The notes: generated by a model from the sequence alone, not told the origin. A DNA stretch of 64,000 nt from Candidatus Obscuribacterales bacterium (GCA_031292355.1 JARLHI010000048.1:558001-622000), one strand, 5' to 3'; numbered from the stretch's first letter, positions 1-9,664 are shown. Numbers and translations: made by a program.

Positions 1-456
1 TTCTCGACCGAAAGTAATCGAAGAATGATGATGAAAAATATCGTCGATCTTTTTGTCTAACTGAGCATCCATAGACCAGAATGGATGCATGACCAGCGAA
101 GAACCAAGAAGAACCACAGTTGGTCGTTCTTTGAGAGCTTTAAATCCATTGACGGTGAGATCAATTGAACCCGCACCACTCCATAAATCGGCGACAGAAT
201 CAGTCGCGCTGCCTTTAACTTTCTCTTCGCCAGCGACCTTCCAGAGAACAGCATTTAAAGCAATGAAAATACTGAATGCACAAAAGGTAGCTGTAAACAG
301 CATCTTCTTGGGCGATTTACTGAATTTCGCAGCGCCTCTTTGGGGCGCAGAACGGCCAGCAACCTTCGTGGAATTGCTCAAGTCTGGCGCAAGTGGTGTG
401 GACGATGTCGGCAAGGTGCCCTCACGAAACGGTTTTACCGCGTTTACACGCAGCAC
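1..456 (-). CDS. Partial membrane-anchored protein, possible SGNH-hydrolase-like domain (C-terminus off the left edge)
   Basis: An open minus-strand frame starts at a GTG at 456 and is still open at base 1, giving 152 codons. The N-terminus is a polar, Ser/Pro-rich cytoplasmic-looking stretch of about 50 residues. One hydrophobic segment follows (LFTATFCAFSIFIALNAVLW, about residues 53-72), then an extracytoplasmic part containing TVVLLGSSLVM. A buried strand followed by G-S-S is how many SGNH/AlgX/DltD-like acyl-transfer or esterase domains begin, but the remaining blocks lie outside the window, so this is only a suggestion. The overlapping reading frames on both strands in this region are shadows. 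An in-frame stop lies upstream of the GTG. Confidence 0.6.
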   Translation of the reverse strand, partial: MLRVNAVKPFREGTLPTSSTPLAPDLSNSTKVAGRSAPQRGAAKFSKSPKKMLFTATFCAFSIFIALNAVLWKVAGEEKVKGSATDSVADLWSGAGSIDLTVNGFKALKERPTVVLLGSSLVMHPFWSMDAQLDKKIDDIFHHHSSITFGRE

Positions 457-639
457 TTGACTATTTTAGCGGCAATGACAAGAAGTCAACGCTAGATAAC
501 CTTAATCTGACGCCGACCGTTTACTGGCAGCGCTAAAGCAGCGTTACCTTGGACGACCCCATCGACTGTAGATCGAGAATGGATGAATTTTACTTAAGCA
601 CAGCGGCGACCAATTCGCAACTTCTCTGTCCAAACAGCG

Positions 640-667
640 AATAAAGCACCGTATGAGGTGCGTTATT
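640..667 (-). terminator. Weak hairpin overlapping the stop of the secreted repeat protein
   Basis: On the minus strand AATAA-GCACC pairs with GGTGC-TTATT around a six-base loop, directly at the end of the gene stopping at 666. The run of T after the stem is poor (CTTTATT), so termination is only plausible. Confidence 0.3.
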
Positions 668-1703
668 AAATGCTGTTGGGATCCAGATATGGTGGCAATT
701 TATTTTTCTCAGAATCATCACCATCTTGCCAGGGAGATTGCTGAAATTGCCTTGGGCCCAGTCTTTTTTGAGAGTTTGAACGATCATTTGAATGATTCGG
801 GGAATGATTCGGTGTTGGAATCACATCACCATCAAGCTCAGGAGACATCTTGGGGATAGCAAATGAGCGCGGCATATTATTGGGAATCATACCCGGTAAC
901 AAGCCCTGTCCGAAATCAAATGGCGACATCATCGAGCCTGGCCCCATACCATTTAGCCCGTTCATGTCTTGCATTTGTCTATTCAACTGATTAAAAACGT
1001 CATTTAGCTGGCGGTTAATCGCGGGGTTGCTTGAAAAAGCATTATTGCCACCGGAATGCATGCTAAAAGGTACACCATTGATGCTACCCGAAAAATTATA
1101 GAATTGCGAAAACCCTGGTGACGACTGCGACATAGCTACATCGCCATCACCAATTCCCAAAGTTTTCTGCAACCTTTCAATACGCTCGCCAGCGGCCAAT
1201 TTGGGAAATTCACTGCCGAAAACTTTCTTTTCCAGTTGAGACAATCGAGCATTTTCGGCAAGCTGCGGATAGCTCTTCTTCATAATATTTTGTTCAAGCC
1301 GACTCAGCTTGGCACTGACTTGAGTCGGTGAAGCGTTTTTGCTTGCACTTGCTGCACTTTTATTCAGAGGTCCATGTTTTTGAGCGATTGCAGTTTTTAG
1401 CATCGCCAGACGTTCGGCGACTGACCCCGTCTGACGCTCTCTAACAGTCAAGAGCTCCAGCCTGCCTAGCCTTTTGTCAATTGGATCGTCCGGGAATGAA
1501 TGACCGAATGCGCTCTGCTCCATCGTTTCCACTGTTTTAATTTCGGCGTCCGTTGCCCCTTGCTCTGTTTTAGCGCTCGGCAGACCAGTTGGCTTCGACT
1601 TTAATGCGGCAGAATTAGCTGGAGGAGCCGCTTCAGCAGAAGTGTGCACCAACGAACATATTGATATTAGACTCAAAAAAGATAGAAAAAACTTTGACCG
1701 CAT
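666..1703 (-). CDS. Secreted protein with three LE..FG..FP repeats, function unknown
   Basis: This is a 345-residue protein with a clear signal peptide (positive MRSK, hydrophobic core to about residue 20, cleavage near AEAA). Residues 61-83, 136-158 and 157-179 are variants of one unit of about 23 residues, of the form LExxxFGxxFPxxxxxxRLxxLE, with a half copy near 94-103. They should form short helical hairpins. The second half is rich in Asn, Met, Pro and Gly and looks disordered, ending in a polar, His/Asn/Ser-rich tail. It stands alone, and the dnaK terminator lies upstream. I do not recognise a catalytic domain. It is probably a periplasmic or cell-surface protein. Confidence 0.75.
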   Translation of the reverse strand: MRSKFFLSFLSLISICSLVHTSAEAAPPANSAALKSKPTGLPSAKTEQGATDAEIKTVETMEQSAFGHSFPDDPIDKRLGRLELLTVRERQTGSVAERLAMLKTAIAQKHGPLNKSAASASKNASPTQVSAKLSRLEQNIMKKSYPQLAENARLSQLEKKVFGSEFPKLAAGERIERLQKTLGIGDGDVAMSQSSPGFSQFYNFSGSINGVPFSMHSGGNNAFSSNPAINRQLNDVFNQLNRQMQDMNGLNGMGPGSMMSPFDFGQGLLPGMIPNNMPRSFAIPKMSPELDGDVIPTPNHSPNHSNDRSNSQKRLGPRQFQQSPWQDGDDSEKNKLPPYLDPNSI

Positions 1704-1810
1704 TGCTCTTTTATCTCGTTCTTCAACTGCCAGACCAACAACAATACACTTTCAACGCTAATTCTAACCATAACATCATTGCCTGGACTTTTGCTTTAAA
1801 TCGCCAAAAG

Positions 1811-1844
1811 AAAAAGAGCCGCAATGGTTAGCCATGGCGACTCT
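1811..1844 (-). terminator. Intrinsic terminator of dnaK
   Basis: Read on the minus strand, AGAGTCGCCATGG pairs with CCATTGCGGCTCT (one mismatch and one G-U pair) around a four-base loop. CTTTTTCTTTT follows. It lies 25 bases past the dnaK stop. Confidence 0.75.
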
Positions 1845-1868
1845 TCTACATTTTTTACTGACAGTTCG

Positions 1869-3839
1869 CTATTCTTCAGCGGCTCGGAATTCGGCGTCTA
1901 CGACGTCTTCTCCAGCAGTCGAATAACCGCCTTCTCCGCCACCACCACCGTTGTAGCCACCAGCGGCTCCGTTGCCACCATCCATTCCACCCATATCGCC
2001 TCCGCCACCTTCGGCAGCGGCAGCTTCAGCACTTCCGGCTCGAGATGCAGCGGCTTGTTGCAATAGAACAAGGGCTCCTCTCAATTCGTTCATGATGCTC
2101 TTGATGGTTTCCTGGTCGGCATCGTCTTTGAGTTTTTCGCGAAGATCGGTAACCAACATCTCAGCACGGGCTTTTTCACCGGCTGTGACCTTATCACCGA
2201 GGTCACGAATATGGCGCTCAACCGAGTAGCAAATGCTGTCGGCTTCGTTGCGAATATCCGCTTCTTCTTTGCGCTTTCTGTCGTCTGATGCGTGCGCTTC
2301 GGCTTCGCGGACCAATCTTTCGATGTCCTCTTTGCCCATATTCGTACTGGCGGTAATTGTGATTTTCTGTTCTTTGCCAGTCGATTGATCGCGCGCGGTG
2401 ACATTCATAATGCCGTTTGCGTCGATGTCGAAAGTCACTTCAACTTTTGGTTGTCCCCGTGATGCCGGCGGAATACCGTCGAGTCTGAAGTTACCCAACA
2501 GTTTGTTGTCGCGAGCCATCGGGCGCTCGCCCTGGAAAACATAAATATCAACTGCAGTCTGATTATCATCGGCTGTCGAGAACACTTCCGACTTTCTGGT
2601 TGGAATAGTCGTATTGCGATCGACCAGTTTGGTCATCACACCACCCATCGTCTCAATACCAAGAGACAGTGGAGTGACGTCGAGAAGGACAACACCTTTG
2701 ACTTCGCCACCCAGCACGCCAGCCTGAATGGCTGCGCCGACTGCGACTACTTCGTCTGGATTAACGCTTTGATTTGGCTCTTTGCCACCGGTCAGACTCT
2801 TAACTAGCTCTTGAACAGCTGGAATACGAGTAGAACCACCAACAAGAACAACTTCATCGAGCGATTCATAACTTAGCTTTGAATCACGCAGAGATTGCTC
2901 CATGGGAGCGCGGCATCTTTCAACAAGATGTCTGGTCAATTCGTTGAAGCGAGCGCGAGTCAACTTAATCTCTAAGTGCTTAGGACCAGTTGCGTCAGCT
3001 GTAATGAACGGCAATGACAAATTGGTTTCAATTACAGAAGACAATTCGATTTTTGCTTTTTCTGCTGCTTCAGTCAGTCGTTGCAATGCCTGACGGTCTT
3101 TACGCAAATCGATGCCTTCAAGATTATTGAATTCATCAGCGACCCAGGTAACGATGCAATGGTCGAAATCGTCACCACCAAGGTGAGTGTCACCAGATGT
3201 TGCTTTAACTTCGAAAACGCCGTCGCCTACTTCCAGCACTGACACGTCGAACGTGCCACCACCAAGGTCGAATACAAGAATCGTCTCGTTGTCTTTTTTA
3301 TCGAGACCATAAGCAAGAGCAGCTGCTGTAGGTTCATTGATAATACGTAGAACTTCAAGACCAGCGATCGTGCCAGCGTTCTTTGTCGATTGACGCTGCG
3401 AGTCGTTGAAATAAGCAGGAACTGTGATGACAGCACTAGTAACTTTTTCGCCGAGATACTTTTCAGCGTCTTCTTTTAACTTACGCAAAATCATCGCCGA
3501 GATTTCTTCAGGAGAATAGTCTTTCCCCTGAATGGCGACTTTGCAACCACCATCAGATCCTTCTTTGACTTTGTAAGAAACGATCTTCTTTTCGGATTCG
3601 ACTTCGCTGAATCGACGACCGACAAAGCGTTTAATCGAATACACGGTGTTTTCTGGATTGAGAACAGCTTGGCGCCTTGCCAGCTGACCAACCAGACGTT
3701 CACCAGACTTTGTGAATGCCACCACAGACGGCGTTGTGCGCCCGCCCTCGGCATTCGAAACCACGGTGGGTTGACCACCTTCCATCACAGCTACCACTGA
3801 GTTTGTGGTTCCGAGATCGATGCCTACTGACTTACCCAT
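1869..3839 (-). CDS. dnaK: Molecular chaperone DnaK (Hsp70)
   Basis: This 656-residue Hsp70 chaperone binds exposed hydrophobic peptides in an ATP-dependent cycle driven by DnaJ and GrpE. The ATPase domain opens with [13 protein letters not shown] (from residue 6) and carries the phosphate-2 block [16 protein letters not shown] and the adenosine block [14 protein letters not shown]. The substrate domain contains [22 protein letters not shown], and a helical lid follows. The C-terminal tail of about 50 residues is extremely Gly-rich, longer than the usual short linker and without the final EEVD-like end (it ends DAEFRAAEE). The start is preceded by AGGGAG at good spacing. No grpE or dnaJ is adjacent, and I see no canonical CIRCE element upstream. 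Confidence 0.98.
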   Translation of the reverse strand: MGKSVGIDLGTTNSVVAVMEGGQPTVVSNAEGGRTTPSVVAFTKSGERLVGQLARRQAVLNPENTVYSIKRFVGRRFSEVESEKKIVSYKVKEGSDGGCKVAIQGKDYSPEEISAMILRKLKEDAEKYLGEKVTSAVITVPAYFNDSQRQSTKNAGTIAGLEVLRIINEPTAAALAYGLDKKDNETILVFDLGGGTFDVSVLEVGDGVFEVKATSGDTHLGGDDFDHCIVTWVADEFNNLEGIDLRKDRQALQRLTEAAEKAKIELSSVIETNLSLPFITADATGPKHLEIKLTRARFNELTRHLVERCRAPMEQSLRDSKLSYESLDEVVLVGGSTRIPAVQELVKSLTGGKEPNQSVNPDEVVAVGAAIQAGVLGGEVKGVVLLDVTPLSLGIETMGGVMTKLVDRNTTIPTRKSEVFSTADDNQTAVDIYVFQGERPMARDNKLLGNFRLDGIPPASRGQPKVEVTFDIDANGIMNVTARDQSTGKEQKITITASTNMGKEDIERLVREAEAHASDDRKRKEEADIRNEADSICYSVERHIRDLGDKVTAGEKARAEMLVTDLREKLKDDADQETIKSIMNELRGALVLLQQAAASRAGSAEAAAAEGGGGDMGGMDGGNGAAGGYNGGGGGEGGYSTAGEDVVDAEFRAAEE

Positions 3840-4272
3840 CTTTGAAACTCCCTACGCTCCTGAATTTCGGAGAACCTTCGGAATTATACTTCGGCCATTC
3901 CGACATTACAGAAGACCACCCGCCGCTAGCAACTCTATGGTACACGCCAAACGGCCTGACACCATGATGACAATTAGGAACTCCTAAATTTCTAAACTTA
4001 TACAAACATTCATTTTTGTATCTCCTGAATGTATCAGCCATTCCGCTGTTTCTCCTGCCTTTTAGGGCAGCAGTTTTTTGCACTTTATCAGCCAAAAAAG
4101 CGCGGACTTAGTAATTCCATCGTTTGTCAACAGGTCGAAGGACGTCCTGCTTTTGATCTTTTACCCACCAAAGGCACGATTATTTAATCAGTTCTGAAAA
4201 AAAGAGACTTTTTTTCTCGAAGAATTGACCAAATAGCGAACAGATTTTGCAAAAATTTTGCGTTGAAAAAAA
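3840..4272. other. Intergenic region upstream of dnaK, with a palindrome
   Basis: These 433 bases between dnaK and the next minus-strand gene hold no convincing gene. An open frame of 87 codons at 3832-4095 has no family resemblance and runs into dnaK. At 3974-3987 there is a perfect palindrome, TTAGGA-AC-TCCTAA. Two copies of CTCCTGAAT lie at about 3856 and 4024. On the minus strand an SD-like AGGAG followed by ATG could begin a 9-codon leader (MNVCISLEI) near 4014. The region probably holds the dnaK promoter and any heat-shock control, but I could not assign -35/-10 boxes with confidence. Confidence 0.4.
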
Positions 4273-5034
4273 TCAGCCTATCGTTGCACTTTCGGGTGGA
4301 ACGAGAACTTCACCGATGGCAAGAGCACAAATTTCAGGGTGGGTCTTCTGGGTTTTGGCCAATTTGACGAGATCGGATGACTGATAACGAAATGGCACTT
4401 GCTGCAAGAGCGGTTGCCAGTGCAAAGGAACCACTCGCATTGCACCGATGTCCTCGGCAATATGGAGAGCTTCAGCCGGAGAAGCAACTGCATATTTTCC
4501 ACCAATGGGCAGACAAGCGGTGTGAACATTGAGCCCTTTGAGAGCACTGGCTATGGTGGGCGTATAAATGGTGTCACCGCTATGGTAATAACCGTCCATG
4601 TAAAAACCAATCACCGGCTTGCCAGGAGCTGAGCTTCTAGCGAACACGGCCATAATCGTTTTTCCCAACCTGTTCATCGGATGATAAGCGGGTATCGCTT
4701 GAATCGGCAGTTCCTTGAAAACAATAGTCTCACCTTGATCGATGGCTATGAATTGATCTTGCGGAATAACGCGACGATATTTACGGCTCATCCACTGCAT
4801 CAAAACTTTTGGTCCGGCAAACTTACAACCCCAGGCGTCGTAAAGCTTGGGCGACATTAAAACGCCGTGGTCAAAGTGCCCGTGACTGAGAAGGACCAGA
4901 TCACCTTTTGGCAATTTGGTCCAGTCAATGGGGTCGCGCAAATACGGGTCTACATATATGGTGAGACCGCGGATTTCAAAACTGACCGCGCTGTGCCCCA
5001 GATATGTCAGACTCATCAAACTTTCCCGCCGCAC
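4273..5034 (-). CDS. Metallo-beta-lactamase-fold hydrolase, UPF0173-like
   Basis: A 253-residue soluble protein. The N-terminal strand LTYLGHSAVSFEIRGLTIYVDP and the metal motif LLSHGHFDHG (H-x-H-x-D-H) are typical of the UPF0173/YtkL-like branch of the metallo-beta-lactamase fold, related to UlaG and NAPE-PLD-type phosphodiesterases. Further likely metal ligands are the His/Asp in YHSGDTIYTP and the His in VVPLHW. The substrate cannot be read from sequence. The true start may be the internal ATG six codons in (MSLTYLGHS), which matches the family start better. It stands alone, with AT-rich DNA on both sides. Confidence 0.85.
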   Translation of the reverse strand: MRRESLMSLTYLGHSAVSFEIRGLTIYVDPYLRDPIDWTKLPKGDLVLLSHGHFDHGVLMSPKLYDAWGCKFAGPKVLMQWMSRKYRRVIPQDQFIAIDQGETIVFKELPIQAIPAYHPMNRLGKTIMAVFARSSAPGKPVIGFYMDGYYHSGDTIYTPTIASALKGLNVHTACLPIGGKYAVASPAEALHIAEDIGAMRVVPLHWQPLLQQVPFRYQSSDLVKLAKTQKTHPEICALAIGEVLVPPESATIG

Positions 5035-5205
5035 ATGGCAACATCATTTCTGGCACTCTAGTACTTTTGCCCTATTTCGTCTTTAAGACAGAACTTGCAA
5101 TTGCCTAAAGGCTGTAAAATCATACACCCCCCAAGGGCATCACCACTACTTGCTCTTGAGCTCTGACCGAATTGAATCTACCACTGTGAAATTTTGAGAG
5201 ACAAC

Positions 5206-6894
5206 ATGCGCCAGACAGCTATTAAAAATCAACGGATTTCAAATCGGGGCGGCCGCTTGTTGCTGGCAATGACAATTGCATCCTTAAGCGCATCGACAAC
5301 CTTTGAACAATCTACTGCCCAAGCGACTACAACTGCCCCCGAAAGCAGTTCAGACAAAGCGGTAAAAATGATGCGCTATTTAAAACCGACTGAGCGGAAA
5401 AATGATCTCAATGAGGGTCAAGACAGAAGCATCAAGCAAAGAACCTTCAAAGCCGGACAAAACATCAACATACACGGTGTTTTAAATCCAGCCATTGGCG
5501 TTTACGCGTCTGTTTCCACGACCGAATTAAAAGACAGCGAAGCTTTAAAGAAATTGCTTGATTCCGATAAGGTTGCAGGCATAAGCGCTCTCGTTTCCTG
5601 GAGTGAACTCGAGCCAGTCGAGGGGCAATACAAGTGGGGTATTATCGAAGACGCGCTCAAGATTTGCCAGTTACACGGCAAATATTTGATCTTGCGGGTC
5701 TCTACGTGCGGTCTCGATAGTGCCGATCAGGCAGGTAATTCAGATACTCCAAACTTCGTTTTCAATGCAGGAAGCGAAGCCCTAACATACAACGGCGTAG
5801 ACGGCAAAGCGCATCGCATGCCGATTTTCTGGGATAAGACATACCTTGCTAAATGGGCAAACTTCGTCAAGGCCATGGGCGATAAATTTGACAAAAACGA
5901 AAGCCTACACAGTGTTGGCATTACAGGTGGTGGCATCCTCGGCGGCACTCTAATTGTCCCAGATTTAAATCACACGGCAGATAGCTACCGCACTCTGGAA
6001 CAAACGCTGACGAATGATCACGGCATGACTCCGCAAAAGGTCGTCGAACACTGGAAGTATGTAGCTGACTTGTTTCCAAAAGCGTTTGAAAAAACCACAC
6101 TCAATTTCGACATAGACACGCCCCTTCAATCGCGAGGCGGACAGACGATGTTAGACGAAATTTCAGACTATCTCGTTTATCGCTACGGCGAACGAATTTT
6201 CATTACCAGACAAAATATAGCGGACGCCAAACATGGGTTCGACCTGTATAGAGTGATCGTAAAGCTGAAGAACGACACTTACACAGGCTATGCTCTCAAC
6301 GATAAAGTGACAGACGCTGATTTCCCAAAGCTTGTCAAAAATTCGCTCAACGATGGCGTAAGCTTCATGGAAATTCCAAGCAAATATTTTGTCGACGAAA
6401 ATCCCGCTGTTGTTGCCGGTTTCGAGAATCTGAAAGACCACCTTGGTTATCAAATCGCTTGTCAGCAAGCAAAGATTGACACTGATATCAAATGCGGTGA
6501 GCCCATCAAGGCTAGTTTTGTCTTTGCAAATCTTGGCTCATCGGCGCCAATTCGTCCCAACCGCCAGCTTGACAAAGATATCCCAACCAGCTATCAAATC
6601 GGACTCGAGGTCAAAGACGAAGCAGGAAAATCTGTCGTTCTTACTCTTGTCACTCCATCGGTTCCGACCACTCACTGGTTTTCGGGCAAACCAATCAATT
6701 GCAGTTCCAGCTTTCGACTGCCAGAACATATAAAACCGGGCGAATATTCGGTATCGCTCGCTTTGGTCAATAAAGAAACAAAGAAACGTATACGCATAAT
6801 TGATGCGCGACCACAAAGCGAACAAGTAACGGTGCCAGACTCGCATTCCAATACCTTGCCATCATTATTTATCGGCAAATTAAAAGTCAGCTGA
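5206..6894 (+). CDS. Exported glycoside-hydrolase-like TIM-barrel protein
   Basis: I place the start at ATG 5206, behind GAGAG at 5-base spacing, rather than at the upstream in-frame TTG (5194). The product has 562 residues. An N-terminal signal-like hydrophobic stretch is followed by a linker. Then comes a barrel-type domain with GISALVSWSELEPVEGQYKW and a following DALKICQLHGKYLILRVS, the pattern of the first strands of GH42/GH5-like and DUF4832-like barrels. The C-terminal 140 residues are beta-rich (KASFVFANLGSSAPIRPNRQ and later strands), like the immunoglobulin-type domain that follows such barrels. The catalytic acids cannot be fixed by eye. It is probably a periplasmic or surface carbohydrate-binding or -cleaving protein. 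Confidence 0.65.
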   Translation: MRQTAIKNQRISNRGGRLLLAMTIASLSASTTFEQSTAQATTTAPESSSDKAVKMMRYLKPTERKNDLNEGQDRSIKQRTFKAGQNINIHGVLNPAIGVYASVSTTELKDSEALKKLLDSDKVAGISALVSWSELEPVEGQYKWGIIEDALKICQLHGKYLILRVSTCGLDSADQAGNSDTPNFVFNAGSEALTYNGVDGKAHRMPIFWDKTYLAKWANFVKAMGDKFDKNESLHSVGITGGGILGGTLIVPDLNHTADSYRTLEQTLTNDHGMTPQKVVEHWKYVADLFPKAFEKTTLNFDIDTPLQSRGGQTMLDEISDYLVYRYGERIFITRQNIADAKHGFDLYRVIVKLKNDTYTGYALNDKVTDADFPKLVKNSLNDGVSFMEIPSKYFVDENPAVVAGFENLKDHLGYQIACQQAKIDTDIKCGEPIKASFVFANLGSSAPIRPNRQLDKDIPTSYQIGLEVKDEAGKSVVLTLVTPSVPTTHWFSGKPINCSSSFRLPEHIKPGEYSVSLALVNKETKKRIRIIDARPQSEQVTVPDSHSNTLPSLFIGKLKVS

Positions 6895-6969
6895 ACGACT
6901 TCGAAGTCTTTCAGCAGGAGCAATTTGTTGTAAAGCGTGTAGAATGCCATGCGCTAAGCGCTCCCAAGA

Positions 6970-7458
6970 ATGGTGACATTGACTATGCTGAGACTCAGTT
7001 ATATTTTGCGAACGATTTCGCTGGCCATCTTATCTGGCGGCTGTATAGCCGTCACTGTCTCTGCCATTGCACTTGTCACGGCAGCCAAGGCTCACGGTGT
7101 TACAGCGGCTGCAGCCGCGACAGCTAATGCACCCATGTTCATCACTTTCAGCAGTTTGATGCTTGGATGCGCAATCACCCTATTTATTGGCGAATTGCTT
7201 GATTTAGTAATTACAAAAAGAATGACGAAGCTTGTTTGCACTCGCTTTGCCGCAAGCGCTCTATCTGTAACGGCGTGCTTCATTCTTTCGTTTGCCATCG
7301 TGCCGCCCATGAAGGCGATGATTGGCGAAATTCATACTAATGAACAAACTGAAGCCACCTGGAAGACCTTCCACGAAAGCGCGCGCATCATATTTGGTAT
7401 CATCATTTTGACTTCTTTAACTGCGCTATGTGTCCCTGCATTTGAAAAGCGCAATTAA
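6970..7458 (+). CDS. Four-helix integral membrane protein, DUF4149-like
   Basis: A 162-residue membrane protein with hydrophobic segments near residues 10-35, 50-72, 87-108 and 135-155. The polar motif TWKTFHESARIIFGIII ahead of the last helix, and the small-residue-rich loop after helix 1, resemble DUF4149 proteins, whose function is unknown. The start could also be the ATG five codons downstream (6985). It follows the exported glycosidase-like gene by 75 bases on the same strand and ends 5 bases before the convergent cytochrome gene. Confidence 0.6.
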   Translation: MVTLTMLRLSYILRTISLAILSGGCIAVTVSAIALVTAAKAHGVTAAAAATANAPMFITFSSLMLGCAITLFIGELLDLVITKRMTKLVCTRFAASALSVTACFILSFAIVPPMKAMIGEIHTNEQTEATWKTFHESARIIFGIIILTSLTALCVPAFEKRN

Positions 7459-7463
7459 TAAAC

Positions 7464-8225
7464 TCACTTCAAAGTCTTGAGATAGCCAACGATTGAATCA
7501 ATTTGGGTATCGTTGAGCGGACCGCCAGCTGTTGATAAAAATCCAGGCATCGTGCGCCTCGTCTTACTTCCATGAGCAATTATCTGCCGCATATGGGTAG
7601 CATAATTGGGATTTTTATATGGTCCAACAAGCGCCGGTCCGACGGCTCCTTTTGCGCCTTTGCCGTGACACATGGCACAATCAGCTTCAAAAAGATCTCG
7701 TCCCATTAGCCCAACGCCAGGCATAACGTGACAGGACGCGCATTTTTCATTAGTGAATATCTTCGCCATTTTTGCATCGGTCATGCCCAGATGCGCATCG
7801 GCGACATCCATAGAAACCTTTAATGCAGCGACTGCTCGATGCGGATCGTTAGAATTGACGAAAATTTCTTTAGAGACCCTCCCCTGCTTCATTGCGGTAT
7901 CAACAGTGACAAGCAAATCCATGCTTTCACCTGGCTTTAAATAGCGCTTACTGAGATTTGCCACGGTACAACCACAAGAGGTGTAAGTGCCGGTGACGTC
8001 GAGAATACCTTTGCCTGCGTTAGAGATTTTGAAAACGTGCTTGATTTCAACGTCTTCGAGCACCTTACCAAAATCAAATGCCTCTTGATCGAAAACAATT
8101 TTCGGCTCAGCAACGTTTTCCGCCAATTTAATACTCTGGCTATCAGAGGCTGTAAACCATCTGCCGACCAGGCAAAACACAATTGCAAACAGAATTGCTA
8201 GAAGACAAATTGGGGCTTTTTTCAT
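7464..8225 (-). CDS. DUF1573 domain fused to a two-haem-site cytochrome c
   Basis: A 253-residue exported protein. Residues 5-22 form an uncleaved or cleaved signal anchor. Residues 40-140 are a DUF1573 immunoglobulin-like domain with the characteristic FDFGKV and TSCGCTVA (Cys84, Cys86). The C-terminal part carries two haem-attachment motifs, CASCH (162-166) and CAMCH (183-187), with a possible axial Met in RRTMPGF, typical of class I cytochrome c. It probably acts in the periplasm as an electron carrier or a structural redox protein. No SD precedes the ATG. Its promoter must lie in the 65 bases shared with the divergent HD gene. Confidence 0.85.
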   Translation of the reverse strand: MKKAPICLLAILFAIVFCLVGRWFTASDSQSIKLAENVAEPKIVFDQEAFDFGKVLEDVEIKHVFKISNAGKGILDVTGTYTSCGCTVANLSKRYLKPGESMDLLVTVDTAMKQGRVSKEIFVNSNDPHRAVAALKVSMDVADAHLGMTDAKMAKIFTNEKCASCHVMPGVGLMGRDLFEADCAMCHGKGAKGAVGPALVGPYKNPNYATHMRQIIAHGSKTRRTMPGFLSTAGGPLNDTQIDSIVGYLKTLK

Positions 8226-8290
8226 GGAGAGGATTTACCAATTTCCATTAAACATTACAACCCCACCTGGTGGTTAGAGGTCCAAGTATA

Positions 8291-9664
8291 ATGAAGGCTC
8301 TAAATCCAGACTCGGTCAGCCAGAGAATGAGCAGTAAAAGAACCTACCTTGATCCCATTCACCAGGACATTGTGCTGGATCGCGCCAAACCATCCGAGCG
8401 GCTGGTCATGGACCTCATCGACACCAAAGAATTTCAGCGCCTGCGCCGCGTTCATCAACTGGGAGCCTCCTTTTTCACATTCCAGGGCGCCGAGGGTTCA
8501 CGCTTCACCCACTCCGTAGGCGTTATGCATGTAGCCTCGCGTCTAGTTGACCTGGTGGCTGAAAAAACCCCCTCAATAGCTGAAAAGCGCCCATTAATTC
8601 TGGCATCCGCTCTGTTACATGACATCGGTCATGGTCCCTTCAGCCATGTAACAGAAAAAATACTGAATTACGATCACGAAGACTGGTCATGCAAAATCAT
8701 CGGCGGCGATACCGATTGTCGAGCCGTTCTTGACAGCTTTGATAAGAATCTGGCTAATGATGTTGTCAGTGTTTTAAAAAAAACGTATAAGCCCAAGTAC
8801 ATATCGCATATTGTCTCCAGTCAGCTCGATTGCGACCGTTTTGACTATCTTCTGCGTGATAGCTATATGACAGGCACCGCATATGGTCTGTTTGCCTTGC
8901 ACAGAATATTGAGTTCAATGGAAATAGACGAGGTCGAAGACCGCATCATCGTTGGCGGCGATAAAGGTCAGATAGCAGTCGAAGACTATTTGTTCGCGCG
9001 CTACTCGATGTACGCACAAGTTTATTATCACCGCAAAAATCTCGCAGCAAGAGCATTGTTAGCCAAGCTGGTAAAACGTGCGCGTGAAATGATGGTATCA
9101 GGCAAGCCACCAGCTTTTATGGATGACTCCACCAAAAAGTGGCTGGATGGCGAGCAATTATCTACAGATGAATATCTCACACTCGATGATGTGCAATTGA
9201 CTTATCACATCAAGAGATGGAGCACCGACCCCGATCAAGTGCTGTCTGATTTAGCCGGACGCTTTCTCAATCGTCGCTTGTTCAAAGCTTCACGCATCTA
9301 TCCAGATAAACGTATAAGCATAGCGAATGCTGAAGAATCAAAAGCATTTGCCGAAAAAGTCGAACGTATCGAAGCAGAAGCTCGTAGAGTTTGTGCCAAA
9401 TCAAAATTCGATCCAGAATTTTATATCTGCACCGAATCAACTGGTATCAGGCCGTACGATTATTATCGACCGGATGAAGATCATCCTCAGACAAATATCG
9501 TGGTACGTACAGATACCGGCGAAGTCTCGGAGCTATCTCAATTGTCTCTAGCTATAGATGCTCTCGTCAAAGGAAATTACGAATCAGTCTGGCTCATTTA
9601 CCCGGCTGAAATAAGCGAACAAATCAGTTCAATACAAGATTTGCATGTCAGAGGTGGCGTATAA
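8291..9664 (+). CDS. HD-domain phosphohydrolase (dGTPase/YdhJ-like)
   Basis: About 457 residues from ATG 8291; an in-frame GTG at 8270 is an alternative. The HD metal site is complete: RFTHSVGVMHVA (first His), LLHDIGHGPFSH (His-Asp plus two further His) and QLDCDRFDYLLRDS (final Asp). This arrangement is that of the dGTP triphosphohydrolase/YdhJ/SAMHD1-like group. These enzymes remove phosphate from nucleotides, but the exact substrate is not predictable here. Its TAA is immediately followed by the ffh ATG with no spacer, so the two genes are almost certainly co-transcribed and translationally coupled. Confidence 0.9.
   Translation: MKALNPDSVSQRMSSKRTYLDPIHQDIVLDRAKPSERLVMDLIDTKEFQRLRRVHQLGASFFTFQGAEGSRFTHSVGVMHVASRLVDLVAEKTPSIAEKRPLILASALLHDIGHGPFSHVTEKILNYDHEDWSCKIIGGDTDCRAVLDSFDKNLANDVVSVLKKTYKPKYISHIVSSQLDCDRFDYLLRDSYMTGTAYGLFALHRILSSMEIDEVEDRIIVGGDKGQIAVEDYLFARYSMYAQVYYHRKNLAARALLAKLVKRAREMMVSGKPPAFMDDSTKKWLDGEQLSTDEYLTLDDVQLTYHIKRWSTDPDQVLSDLAGRFLNRRLFKASRIYPDKRISIANAEESKAFAEKVERIEAEARRVCAKSKFDPEFYICTESTGIRPYDYYRPDEDHPQTNIVVRTDTGEVSELSQLSLAIDALVKGNYESVWLIYPAEISEQISSIQDLHVRGGV

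Noticed and set aside
89-460. Plus-strand open frame of 123 codons near the left edge
   Set aside because: The minus-strand frame has a membrane helix and a recognisable strand motif; this one has neither.
3832-4095. 87-codon minus-strand frame upstream of dnaK
   Set aside because: It runs into dnaK out of frame, is rich in Arg and Gly without a pattern, and has no relatives I recognise.
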